64,000 bases of DNA. Source: an uncultured bacterium (GTDB lineage Bacteria; Actinomycetota; Coriobacteriia; Coriobacteriales; Coriobacteriaceae). Each line of letters starts with the position of its first letter. Positions within the stretch are counted from its first letter, which is position 1. Below the pieces are notes generated by a model. That model saw nothing but the letters and a program-made list of their open reading frames with translations, was not told the DNA's origin and did no database searches. Positions 9,001 to 17,900 of this stretch are shown piece after piece. The stretch lies in the NCBI GenBank assembly GCA_905214435.1, contig CAJMMA010000003.1, positions 18,370 through 82,369 on the forward strand. Reading direction: 5' to 3'. The position numbers were made by a program, and so were the translations under genes.

Positions 9001-9167
9001 GCATGGACTTCGACGCCCTGCTCGATCGCGTGGAGGCCGGCATCGCCGGGCGCCTGCGCGAGCTCGAGGCAGGCAACGTTGCCGCCGTCGACCCGACGTC
9101 GGCTCAGGCCGCGCATGCGCGCTGCTCGTATAACCACGAAGGAACGTTTGTAAGGAGGGACGTGTAG
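6015..9167 (+). CDS. addB: AddB-like exonuclease subunit (PD-(D/E)XK)
   Basis: 1050 residues. The N-terminal half resembles the inactivated helicase fold of AddB. The C-terminal RecB-type nuclease is clear: GRIDRVDVDAENRAVVIDYK (about 878-898) supplies the metal-binding Asp and the D-x-K. With AddA it would resect double-strand breaks for RecA loading. The Fe-S staple expected in AddB is incomplete: one Cys pair is seen in YSTCPLCWF (about 742), but the tail has a single Cys (ARCSYNHEG) where CxxC-x5-C is usual. A low-complexity Ala/Asp/Lys stretch (about 648-676) with imperfect repeats interrupts the protein before the nuclease. The gene is followed 3 bp later by addA. Confidence 0.82.
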   Translation: MPVRIYTTNAGADLSDAEAALLAGLVARHGRAVLLVPTFAELDLCRHDAAEAGISLGIDYKTPSSWLRSLWELMGDGRSFVDNLQRQMLFSDMIDRRDDAALQPLSRSQGTVRMLARMARDVLPGVAGAGDERCRGDVCQPKPKSDAEARVFELLCAYASGLDRRGMVEPCEAADMMAGALADNLPGCTRVVCVRGVTSFTYSLLELLSAVANNGGEVVVLLAREQAAMREELATALDACGVLFEVAPLDEDAGAPATAPKSVARPAFVEVAGPHARARVYADVIDKMVKAHEESKVNDAASAPADPVRVLVVSARAPQLFGELAARLAARHIAAETTEFTAFSQSIAGRQFTALANLIERMKAADEGMASKTEWWPAPELTDWIYSPLSGADAVNARTFDKNMRLSRSKTTAGVKSLLQSVQGQVRGARKAASDENWFKNVPCVVSDVFQALWRDRPVTALKAMLAVAEALPDRSLGSLDGQARRQAEVALLRHVIDILMNDARALDVSQAATVPVLDGVRTKVDKRSTAYDYETFEVDRAPRAQVRFASLADAAALRPGSYDAVLFADVDLDSYPLSHEEGPLATLTASLGREGVTLEPAALLRVRFGHAMQASRGPVTLARVTHDRQARECYPAAVWTELRAHAEAANDAKAADADKAADDAKAVGADKAKCVGEGDIVRDFDPAAGEGLKRERVTCEAPQHLSAEAVPYLVLRRRDGEDEDAPLVPRLTSASQIEAYSTCPLCWFVSYRVKPQSIDAGFGNMEKGNFVHDVLEHLHARLPQEGMERVTPENLPRAQELLREVFAETLAEHAGKRGTEGPLVPLSPVEERQVAEILPQLEGVLAYESEALAPFAPRYLEFAFNELQVEYAGWPLGGRIDRVDVDAENRAVVIDYKHRSGVEEFKLADPTVRDEESGEAAIDDPRWLPPHTQTLIYAQAMRRALDLDTRAALYFSTKGGKPALRGAASAELLEEERGDGRIPGLKKGFPGEGGSMDFDALLDRVEAGIAGRLRELEAGNVAAVDPTSAQAAHARCSYNHEGTFVRRDV
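7955..8037 (+). repeat. Imperfect tandem repeat coding Asp-Ala-Lys-Ala units
   Basis: Repeated GCTAAGGCCG and GCCGACAAGGC units encode a run like NDAKAADADKAADDAKAVGA within the AddB-like protein. It is probably a flexible linker and may vary in length between strains. Confidence 0.6.
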
Positions 9168-9170
9168 ACC

Positions 9171-12100
9171 ATGGATCTTTCGACTTTGATGCCGCAACAG
9201 CTGCAGATCGTCAAAACGCTCGACCGTCCGCTGTTTGTCTCGGCGGGCGCCGGTTCGGGCAAGACCTTTACCCTCACGCGCCGCATCGTCTACGCGCTTT
9301 CGCCCGAATCCGGTCCGTTCGTTGAGCATCTGGACCAGGTGCTCGCCATTACCTTTACCAAAGATGCCGCGGCCGAGATCCGTGACCGCGTGCGCCGCGC
9401 GCTCATCGACGAGGGCATGGACGAGGAGGCCCTGACCGTCGACGATGCGTGGATCTCGACCATTCACGGCATGTGCTCTCGTATCCTGCGCGCACACGCG
9501 TTGGAGCTGGGCATCGACCCCGAGTTCACGGTGCTCACCGATACCGACGAGCTTATGGACCAGGCTGTTGAGCACGTGCTGGCCCGCGCGACGGCACCCG
9601 ATGCCGTCCCCGAGCTCGCGGCATCGCTCAACGCCCTCTACGCCTGGTATCCCATGGCGGGCGAGGGCGGGCCGTTTGGCGCCGGCACCACCATTAAAGG
9701 CCTGGTGCGCGACCTGTTGGAGCTATCGAGTCAGCTGCCGGGCGGCATGGACGATGTGCGCGTGGCGCGCGGCCAGGCCGATACCTCGGCACTCGCCGAT
9801 GCCTATCGCGCGGCGTTGGGTGCGAGCAAGGCCGCGACCGAGAAGGCACAAGTGGCACTCGACGCCATCGACGCGTTTGAGGCGAGCGGCAAAACCATGG
9901 CCGACGCGGCGCGACTCATGATGTCGTGCACCATGCCGCGGGCGAGCAAGGCGTTCCCCAAGGAGCAGGTCGAGCTGCTCAAGGCCGAGGCCGCCGATGC
10001 GTTTATCAATATCGTGCTTGCCTGTGGTGGCCCGGCGCTTGATGCACTGGTGGGCTTGGCCCGCTCTGTAGAGGCTGAGTATCGCGCGCTCAAGGCTGCC
10101 CAGTCTGCCCTCGACAACAACGACTTGCTGCGCATGGCCTATGAGGCCCTGCGCGATTACCCGGCCATCCGAGCGGCATACGAGGGCCGCTTTAAGATGG
10201 TCATGATCGATGAGTTTCAGGATACCGACCAGATGCAGGTCGATCTGATCCGTTACCTGACGGGTGCGGGGGAGCGCGCGCTGTGCACCGTGGGCGATGC
10301 ACAGCAGTCAATCTACCGCTTCCGTGGCGCCGAGGTCGAGGTCTTCCGTCGCCAGGAGCGCAAGGTGGGCTCCTCTGCTGCGCCCGAGACCTCCGTCGCA
10401 TCCGATGCCCCTGCCGGCGAGCTCGTCAAGCTCGTGCGCAACTTCCGCAGCCACGACGAGGTGCTGCGCTATGTGGCACGCGTCTTTGACGGCGATACCG
10501 GTGGTTTGATGCAGGGGTTCTTGGATCTTGAGCCGAGTGACGATCGCGAGGACAAGCTCAAGGCAAAGGCTTCGCGCCGCCAGGCGCTGCTCGTTGCCGG
10601 CGGCAGCACCCAGGAGCGAACGCAGGCGAAAGCTCGTGCGATTGCGGAGCGGTTCCAAGCGCTCGTTAAAGCGGGCCAGCCCCAGGGCGGCATGGTGCTG
10701 CTGCTGGGCCGCATGACCAACGCCGACGTCTACGCCCAGGCCTTCCGCGACCAGGGGCTCGACTGCGTGATCGCAGGCGGTTCGGTCTTTGCCCAGGCTG
10801 CCGAGGTCCAAACGGTGCGTGCCCTGGTGTGCGCGCTTGCTAACCCGGCCGATACGGCGCAGGGTCTTATGCCGCTGCTGGCCTCACCGATGTTTGCGCT
10901 CGGCGCTCAGGAATTCCTGGCGCTGGCGACCAAGCTGGACGAGCAGACGGGGGAGACGTCGCGCCGCAACATCGATGCGGGCATCATGAGCGATTCCGAT
11001 GTGCCCGGCTTGCAGGGCTTGCCACTGGTGACGCGCGCCCGCGAGGTGCTGCGGTATGCGCTTCGTCGCGTGGGCCGCGATTCGTTCGCCGCCATCGCGC
11101 GCGATACTGTCAACGCCTCCGGCTGGTTTGTGCGTCTGGCACAGCGTGGTCCCGAGGGCAAGGCCATTGCCGCCAACGTGCTTAAGGCGCTCGATGCCGT
11201 GGCCGAGGCGGAGGCCGAGTTCGGTAACTCGCCGCGTTCCATTGCGCTTGCCTTCGACCGCTTCTTGGCGGGCAAGGAGGCCCCAGGTGCCCTCAACGAG
11301 GAGGGCGACGGCGCGGTGCGCATCATGACGGTGCATGCCTCCAAGGGCCTGGAGTATCCGGTCGTGGCGGTTGCGGAGTGCTTTGGCGTGCGTAAGTCCT
11401 CGGGTGCGGCTCAGATGGGGCGTGTCGAGGGCGGAGCGCAGGTCGTGGCGCTGCCGGCGCGCTTCGACGGCGTTAAACTCGCGGACGGCACGTTCGTAAA
11501 GGGCGATGACGTCAAAAAGCAGTTTGAGCATGCGTTTAAGGGTAAGGGCACGTCGCTATGGTTGCCGCCGGAGCTCATGGAGGATGTCTGCGCGACGGGT
11601 TCTCCCGCCGAGGCATTCGTTCGCCTGCGCAACCACGACCTGCAGCTTTCGCTCGAGGAGCGGGCTCGCTTGCTCTATGTCGCCATGACGCGAGCGCGCG
11701 AGCTGGTCATTCTGGCGATGGATGTCGGCGTGAGCCGCGGCAAGCTGTGTGCGCCGACCTTCGATGTCGAGACGGATCTGACCTACGACGTGCTGCGCCG
11801 CATCCTGCCGACCGACAGCCTGGACATGCCGCAGCTCGATAGCGACCGTTTGGTGTTCGACAACTCCAAGCCGGGCGACTACGAGCTCATCTCGCTGGCG
11901 GACTTTACGTTTGGCGAGCAGACGTTTGAGGTCAACGCTTCGCTGGATGTCGAGGGCAGGCTTGTCCGCGGCGATGCGGAGCCGGAGGGTGCCGGTGCGG
12001 ATGCCCACGCCGCTGTTCCCGGTCCTGCCGACCCCGAGCCCGATGCGTTTGAGCTCGTGTATCCCCAGGCGGTGGGCGTGCGCATGGGCACCTGCCCGTA

Positions 12101-12794
12101 TCCGGCGCGCGATTCGTACAGCTACTCGTCAATTGCCGCGGCGCTGCATGCCGAGTCCGAGGACCGAGCCGCCGAGGCGCATGTGCCCATGGACGAGGCT
12201 GGCGATGATGCGGAGTCGGATGGTTCCGAGATGACGGATGCAGGCGTGGCCGCCGTTGAGCCCGCCGGCAACCCCATGGCGCTGGGCTCGGCGTTCCATG
12301 CCGCCTGCCAGTGGCTGATCGAGATGGGTGCCGATGCGCTGCCCGCTGAGCGTGCCGATGCGCTGGCGCGCCTGTGGTGCCTGACGCCGGAGCAGCGCGA
12401 GCGCTTCGACGTTGCCCTGGACCGCTGGCTCAAGTCGGCTGCTCGTGCCGACCTGCTCGCGTGGCCGTGCGTTCGCGCCGAGGTGCCGTTCTTCTCGCTG
12501 GGCTGCGAGGACGAGGACATCGCCCGCTACGGTGCATATGCCGAGGGCGCCATCGACGCTTTGGCGACGAACCCGGCGGATTCGTCATGCGCGCTGGTCA
12601 TCGACTACAAGACGGGCGGGACGCCGGACGAGACGCCGGAACAGCTGCAGGAGAAGCACGCCCTGCAGGCGCGCGTCTACTCCGATGTGTTGCACAAGGC
12701 GGGCTTTGAGGCCGTGACCGTCAAGTTCGTCCGCGTGGAGCAAGTCGACCCCGCCAACCCCTGCGAGCCTCAAGTAGTCACCTACAGCCTCTAG
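9171..12794 (+). CDS. addA: AddA-like UvrD-family helicase-nuclease
   Basis: 1207 residues. Superfamily 1 helicase motifs run in order: Walker A SAGAGSGKTFTLTRR (about 23-37), TxTxKAA-like AITFTKDAAAEIRDR, DEFQDTDQMQ (about 347), GDAQQSIYRFRGAE, VHASKGLEYPVV and YVAMTRARE. The C-terminus carries a RecB-type nuclease with GAIDALATN and ALVIDYKTGG (about 1126-1150). ATP-driven translocation plus nuclease fits the AddAB end-resection complex with the upstream gene. The start codon lies 3 bp after the addB stop and its ribosome site AAGGAGGG (9150-9157) lies inside addB, so the two are translationally linked. Confidence 0.93.
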   Translation: MDLSTLMPQQLQIVKTLDRPLFVSAGAGSGKTFTLTRRIVYALSPESGPFVEHLDQVLAITFTKDAAAEIRDRVRRALIDEGMDEEALTVDDAWISTIHGMCSRILRAHALELGIDPEFTVLTDTDELMDQAVEHVLARATAPDAVPELAASLNALYAWYPMAGEGGPFGAGTTIKGLVRDLLELSSQLPGGMDDVRVARGQADTSALADAYRAALGASKAATEKAQVALDAIDAFEASGKTMADAARLMMSCTMPRASKAFPKEQVELLKAEAADAFINIVLACGGPALDALVGLARSVEAEYRALKAAQSALDNNDLLRMAYEALRDYPAIRAAYEGRFKMVMIDEFQDTDQMQVDLIRYLTGAGERALCTVGDAQQSIYRFRGAEVEVFRRQERKVGSSAAPETSVASDAPAGELVKLVRNFRSHDEVLRYVARVFDGDTGGLMQGFLDLEPSDDREDKLKAKASRRQALLVAGGSTQERTQAKARAIAERFQALVKAGQPQGGMVLLLGRMTNADVYAQAFRDQGLDCVIAGGSVFAQAAEVQTVRALVCALANPADTAQGLMPLLASPMFALGAQEFLALATKLDEQTGETSRRNIDAGIMSDSDVPGLQGLPLVTRAREVLRYALRRVGRDSFAAIARDTVNASGWFVRLAQRGPEGKAIAANVLKALDAVAEAEAEFGNSPRSIALAFDRFLAGKEAPGALNEEGDGAVRIMTVHASKGLEYPVVAVAECFGVRKSSGAAQMGRVEGGAQVVALPARFDGVKLADGTFVKGDDVKKQFEHAFKGKGTSLWLPPELMEDVCATGSPAEAFVRLRNHDLQLSLEERARLLYVAMTRARELVILAMDVGVSRGKLCAPTFDVETDLTYDVLRRILPTDSLDMPQLDSDRLVFDNSKPGDYELISLADFTFGEQTFEVNASLDVEGRLVRGDAEPEGAGADAHAAVPGPADPEPDAFELVYPQAVGVRMGTCPYPARDSYSYSSIAAALHAESEDRAAEAHVPMDEAGDDAESDGSEMTDAGVAAVEPAGNPMALGSAFHAACQWLIEMGADALPAERADALARLWCLTPEQRERFDVALDRWLKSAARADLLAWPCVRAEVPFFSLGCEDEDIARYGAYAEGAIDALATNPADSSCALVIDYKTGGTPDETPEQLQEKHALQARVYSDVLHKAGFEAVTVKFVRVEQVDPANPCEPQVVTYSL

Positions 12795-12930
12795 CCACCT
12801 CAGGCTTTATGGTGCTATTTGGTTGGTTTTGCGGCCGTAAGGCCCTCAATCGTCCAAATGGCACCGCAACGCATGGGAGAGCTTGGGGCGGTACAATGGC
12901 CCGAACGGTTCAAACGAATAAGGGGCCATC

Positions 12931-13440
12931 ATGCAGCTCACCAAAACGCTTAAGGTGACGCCGGAGGAGCTTTTTGACGCTCTGGCGGGGTCCATCATGC
13001 AGGATATCGAGAACGTCACGGGCAAACGTCCTAGCCGCAATAAGCTCAACGGCTATAAGTACGAGAAGCGCGCCCAGTCCGCAAAAGGCAAGACCAAGGG
13101 CACGGCGATCAAGGTTAAGATCAAGCACTTTGACTACCCGTGCCTCTATGAGGTCCGTTTTCAGTATGCGGCGGGCATCAATACCATGCGCTATGAGACT
13201 GCACCTGCTGGCGATGGTGCTTGCGAGCTCACCTATACCGAGGATTTTCAGGGTGCGGGTGGCAACACGTCTGGCATGCGCGGCAAGCTCGGCCTCTTCT
13301 TCTACGAGCGCAAGCTCAAGAGCCACGCCAACCAGACGATTGATCAAATCGTCAAATACATCGAGGGTGAGCGCCGCGTAAAGGCTAATCCCGCCTTCGC
13401 CGATGATACTGCCGAAAACGCTTCGGATGTATTCCATTGA
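12931..13440 (+). CDS. DUF3284 domain protein
   Basis: 169 residues, soluble, no signal peptide. The N-terminus MQLTKTLKVTPEELFDALAGSIMQDIENVTG and the following alternating beta-strand pattern fit DUF3284, a START/polyketide-cyclase-like small fold. The remaining protein is basic (KYEKRAQSAKGKTKG) with a helical C-terminus YERKLKSHANQTIDQIVKYIEG. Function unknown; in other organisms the family occurs near sugar PTS genes, which are absent here. TACAAT at 12892-12897 may be its -10 box. Confidence 0.65.
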   Translation: MQLTKTLKVTPEELFDALAGSIMQDIENVTGKRPSRNKLNGYKYEKRAQSAKGKTKGTAIKVKIKHFDYPCLYEVRFQYAAGINTMRYETAPAGDGACELTYTEDFQGAGGNTSGMRGKLGLFFYERKLKSHANQTIDQIVKYIEGERRVKANPAFADDTAENASDVFH

Positions 13441-13543
13441 TACCCTGTGCAAAAGCTTTACCGCTCTTCACATCAACTGTGAACACTTCAGGCTTCGAGT
13501 CAGTAGCGAGCGGCCCGACAAAAGTAGTTGATGGAAGTGCCAA

Positions 13544-14743
13544 ATGAATAAGAATGCCGCTACGCAACTGCACATCTATTCCGCCTTTTTCGTTCTCGCG
13601 GGATTTGTTTTAAATCGGGGAGTGTTTCTACTTTTCCTTGCGGAGAAAGGAATGCCTGTCACGGAAATCGCGCTTTATCAAGCCCTGTTTAACATTGCAA
13701 CGGTCGTCCTCGAGCTGCCAACAGGGCTGATAGGCGATTTCTTTGGAAAGAAGTTTTCGATTCAAGTGGGCGTGCTGCTGCTTTTCTTCCATACGGCTGG
13801 CATGCTGTTGCTCTCAGGCCCCTTTCTTGTCGTTCTTTCCCTTGTTGAGGCACTCGCCTACTCCCTTCAATCGGGATCCGAACAAGCACTTTTATATGAA
13901 ATTGCCCGGAATGCCGGTCAAGGAGAGCGCTTCCTCACCATCAATGCTCGGCTGCTTGCCGCACAATCAATCGCTACGGGAATGGCAATTGTGCTCGGAT
14001 CTTTCATTGCCCAAGTATCTTGGAGCGCCCTCTACGTATGTGTCTCCGTTTTCTATCTCCTGCAGCTTTTCCTTCTGTATCCCATTGAGAGGACGGAAGC
14101 GACCCGTTCTGAAAGCTCTGAAAAGGGAAGGTTTGACGTAGCCAAGATCTTCAGACGCGAAACCTGGTGCATTGGAGAATCCGCTTTTGCGGTGTTGCTT
14201 CTTCTAATCGGCACAAGCATGCTCGATGGATTCTATGGGAGTTATTACAACTTGAATCAGTTGGTATTCGACGCATTTGATGCTCCCGTCTCCATAATAG
14301 GAATCTTTTTCGGTGCATCCTATGCAGTAAATGCGACGGCCTACATTGCAGCAGATTTCTTCTCATTGCGTTTCGGGAAAAGAAATACCATGCTCGGCTC
14401 GATGCTAATCGAGGCTGGCCTTTTCATGATTCTTCCGTGGTTCGCTTCAAATCCGCTGTGTTTGTTTGGCCTTAGCATGGTGCTTTGTTTTCTCCCAGAA
14501 GTGGTGTACATCACTTCGGAAAACTTAATCCAAGACGCTATAGCGGACGATCTCCGCGCGACGATCCTTTCCGTCGCGTCTCTGGTAAGGGCTCTCTTTT
14601 CTGCAGTGTTTTTCTCCATATTTGGACATGTGTTGGGGTTATATCCCATTCAGATAGCGCTCGGTATTATTGGTGCAATCGCGATAGCAATTACCGCCGT
14701 TGTTTCATTAAAAATGGTTGGAATACAGGTCTCCAAGAATTGA
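13544..14743 (+). CDS. MFS transporter, probable drug-efflux type
   Basis: 399 residues with about 12 hydrophobic helices. The segment PTGLIGDFFGKKFSIQ between helices 2 and 3 is the MFS motif A (G-x-x-x-D-x-x-G-x-K/R). The order and length match small-molecule exporters of the macrolide/tetracycline-like MFS branch; the substrate cannot be read. The gene is visibly poorer in G+C than all neighbours and uses more A/T-ending codons, so recent transfer is likely. The ribosome site is weak (GGAAG, 13533-13537). Short protein-like remnants on both sides (13385-13540 minus, 14733-14882 plus) suggest replacement of older genes. Confidence 0.8.
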   Translation: MNKNAATQLHIYSAFFVLAGFVLNRGVFLLFLAEKGMPVTEIALYQALFNIATVVLELPTGLIGDFFGKKFSIQVGVLLLFFHTAGMLLLSGPFLVVLSLVEALAYSLQSGSEQALLYEIARNAGQGERFLTINARLLAAQSIATGMAIVLGSFIAQVSWSALYVCVSVFYLLQLFLLYPIERTEATRSESSEKGRFDVAKIFRRETWCIGESAFAVLLLLIGTSMLDGFYGSYYNLNQLVFDAFDAPVSIIGIFFGASYAVNATAYIAADFFSLRFGKRNTMLGSMLIEAGLFMILPWFASNPLCLFGLSMVLCFLPEVVYITSENLIQDAIADDLRATILSVASLVRALFSAVFFSIFGHVLGLYPIQIALGIIGAIAIAITAVVSLKMVGIQVSKN

Positions 14744-14882
14744 TATATCGATTGACGAGCTATCCGAAGCGTCGAGCCTTCTTGATGGACATGACTATTC
14801 GTCACAAATCATTCCGCGCATCGCCGGGGTTCCAGTAATACTCGATATATCTGGATGCCCTCATTCCCCTTTTTGAAGGTCC
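14733..14882 (+). pseudogene. Possible gene remnant downstream of the MFS gene
   Basis: One frame past the MFS stop stays open for about 50 codons and reads protein-like (IDELSEASSLLDGHDYSSQ, then GVPVILDISGCPHSPF) but has no start codon or ribosome site. A 10-bp inverted repeat (GATATATCGA 14742-14751, TCGATATATC 14842-14851) lies inside it. It may be the tail of a lost gene or chance. Confidence 0.25.
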
Positions 14883-14886
14883 CAAA

Positions 14887-14915
14887 TTGACTACCCGTGT
14901 GGGTTTGGCTAGGTT
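14887..14915 (+). promoter_or_regulatory. Candidate dnaE promoter
   Basis: TTGACT (14887-14892), 17 bp, TAGGTT (14910-14915), about 70 bp before dnaE. A TAAAAT at 14939-14944 is an alternative -10. Confidence 0.35.
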
Positions 14916-14983
14916 CGGGTGCTGTCCGTGCCGTGGGGTAAAATCGTTCAGTCAGAACACGAACCCGCATCGGAGCTCATCAC

Positions 14984-17900
14984 ATGGCATTTGTCCATCT
15001 GCACAATCACACTGTTTTCTCCATGCTCGACGGCGCAACCCGTATCCAGGATATGGTCAATCGTGCCGTTGAGCTTGGCATGCCCGCCGTGGCCATTACC
15101 GACCACGGCTACATGTACGGCGTGCCCGACCTGGCGCTGGCCTGCGACGCCGTCAACCACAACACGCCCGAGTACAAGACGTGGAGCCACGACAAGGCCT
15201 TCTTGGAAAAGGATCGCCGCGACGAGCTGGTGGAGCCCGATCCCGAGGCAAACCCGCGCGAGCATGCCCAGTATGTGAAGGACATGGCCATGTGGGACGA
15301 GAAGGGCAACATCGACGAGCTCAAGCCGCCCCTGGTCATCAAACCCATCTTTGGCTGCGAGGTCTACTTTACGCCGGACGAGACGCTCGCCCGCGACCAC
15401 AAGCCCGAGCTCTACCACATGATCCTTCTGGCCAAGGACCAGGAGGGCTACGTCAACCTGATGCAGACGGTTTCCGAGGCAGCCGTGCAGGGCTTTTACT
15501 ACAAGCCGCGCGTGACGCTCGACAACCTGCGCCGCCACGCCAAGGGCATGATCTGCACGAGCGCCTGCATCGCGGGCATCATCCCCAAATACATCGACCG
15601 CGGCGACATGGAAGGCGCCATCAAGTGGGCCGAGACCTTCCGCGATACCTTTGACCCCGGCGACTTTTACATCGAGATTCAGGAACACGGCATCACCACC
15701 GACAACGGCCTGACCGATGAGCAGATGGACCGCACGCTCATCGATATCGCCAAGCAGGTGGGTGTCAAGGTCATCGCCACCAACGACTTCCACTACCTGC
15801 GCCGCGAGGACGCGCCGGTGCAGGACGTCATCATGTGCATCGGCATGAACGCCAAGGTCGATGACCCCAACCGCATGCGCATGACCGGTTCGGAGTTTTA
15901 CATGAAGACCGAGGAGGAGATGCGGGCGATGTTCCCGTATTGCCCCGAGGCCTGCGACAACACGCTCGAGATCGCCGACAAGTGCTACGTTGAGCTGGAC
16001 TGGGACTCCATCATCCTGCCGCGCTTCCCGTTGCTCGATCCCGGCGAGACGCACGAGAGCCAGTTCCGCCGCGAGTGCGAGAAGGGCCTGCGCCAGCACT
16101 ATGGTGACGACTGGGCCACGCGCGAGATCGGTGGCGTCAACATCAAAGAGCGCTTTGAGTACGAATACAAGGTCATTTGCGACAAGGGCTTTGCCGCCTA
16201 CTTCCTCATCGTCGCCGAGTACGTGCAATGGGCCAAGGACAACGGCATCGGCGTCGGCCCCGGTCGTGGCTCGGCCGCCGGCGCTATCGTCGCCTACGCC
16301 ATGAACATCACCGCGTTCGACCCGCTCGAGAACGGCCTGATGTTCGAGAGGTTCCTGTCCCCGCAGCGTACCGAGATGCCCGATATCGATATGGACTTCG
16401 ACGATGAGCGGCGCCTCGAGGTCGTGGAGCACGTTCGCCAGCTCTACGGCCCCGAGAAGGTCACCCACGTCATCACCTACTCGACCATTAAGGCCAAGCA
16501 GGCCATCAACGACGCCGCTCGCGTCCTGGACTACCCGGTCTACATGGGCCAGCGTCTGTCCAAGATGGTCTCGAGCGACCCCAAGGTCAAGCTCAAGCAG
16601 GTGCTCGAAAAGCAACCCGGCAAAGAGGACCTGTTTAACCCCGATTTTGCCGAGGCCTATAAAAAGGACGACGACGCCCGCCGCATCATCGACACGGCGC
16701 TCTCAATCGAGGGCCTCACCCGTGGCGAGGGCGTGCACGCGTGCGCCGTTCTGATCTGCCGCGACCCCGTCAACGAGCACGTGCCCACCAAGCTCGACAC
16801 CAAGGGCGGCGTCGAGATTACCCAGTACGAGGGCCATACCGTTGCCGACATGGGCCTGCTCAAGATGGACTTCTTGGGCCTGCGTACGCTGACTGTTATC
16901 TCCAAGGCCAAGGCAAACATCAAAAAGAACTTCGGCATCGACATCAAAGAGGAAGAGATCCCCTTTGACGACCCCGAGATCTTTAAGCTCATGGGCTCCG
17001 GCCATACCGCCGGCGTCTTCCAGGTCGAGTCCGCCGGCATGACGGCCACGATCAAGAACATGAAGCCCACCGAGTACAAGCACGTCGTGGCATTGATCGC
17101 CCTGTACCGCCCGGGCCCGCTGGGCGCCGGCATGGTTTCGTCCTACATCAACCGTATGAACGGCAAGGAGCCGGCCGTCTCCTACGACGACCGCCTGGAC
17201 GACATCCTGGGCGAAACCTACGGCACCATGGTCTACCAGGAACAGGTTATGCTCATCTCCGTCGAGATGTGCGGCTTCTCCAAGGGCGAATCGGACTCGC
17301 GTATCCGTAAACCCGTGGCTAAGAAAAAGATCAAGCTGCTCACGTCGACGGTGCTGCACTGGGAGGATGGCTCGGACGAGACCACCTACGACCACTGGAT
17401 GAACGGCGCTATCAAGAACAACTACACGCGCGAGGTCGCCCAGAAGATTTGGGACGATGTTCTCGAGTTCGCATCTTACGCCTTTAACAAGTCGCACTCC
17501 GCCGGCTACGCCATCCTGGTTATGCAGACGGCGTGGCTCAAGGCGCACTATCCGCACGAGTACATGGCGGCCGTTCTGACGTCCTACACGGGCAAGACCG
17601 ACAAGATCGTTCATTACGTCTCGGCGTGCCGTCACGACGGCATCCCCGTGCTTTCGCCAGATGTCAATGAGTCCGGTACCGAGTTCACGGCTACCAAGGA
17701 GGGCGTGCGCTTTGGTCTGGCCGGCATCCGCGGCGTGGGCACCGGCGTGGCGCAGGCGATTATCGCCGAGCGCGAGGCGGGCGGTCCGTTTAAGACGCTG
17801 CACGATTTTGTCGAGCGCGTGGACTCGAGCCAGGCCAACCGCCGCGTGATCGAATCGCTCATCAAGGCAGGCGCCTTCGACTCCACGGGGTATCCGCGTC

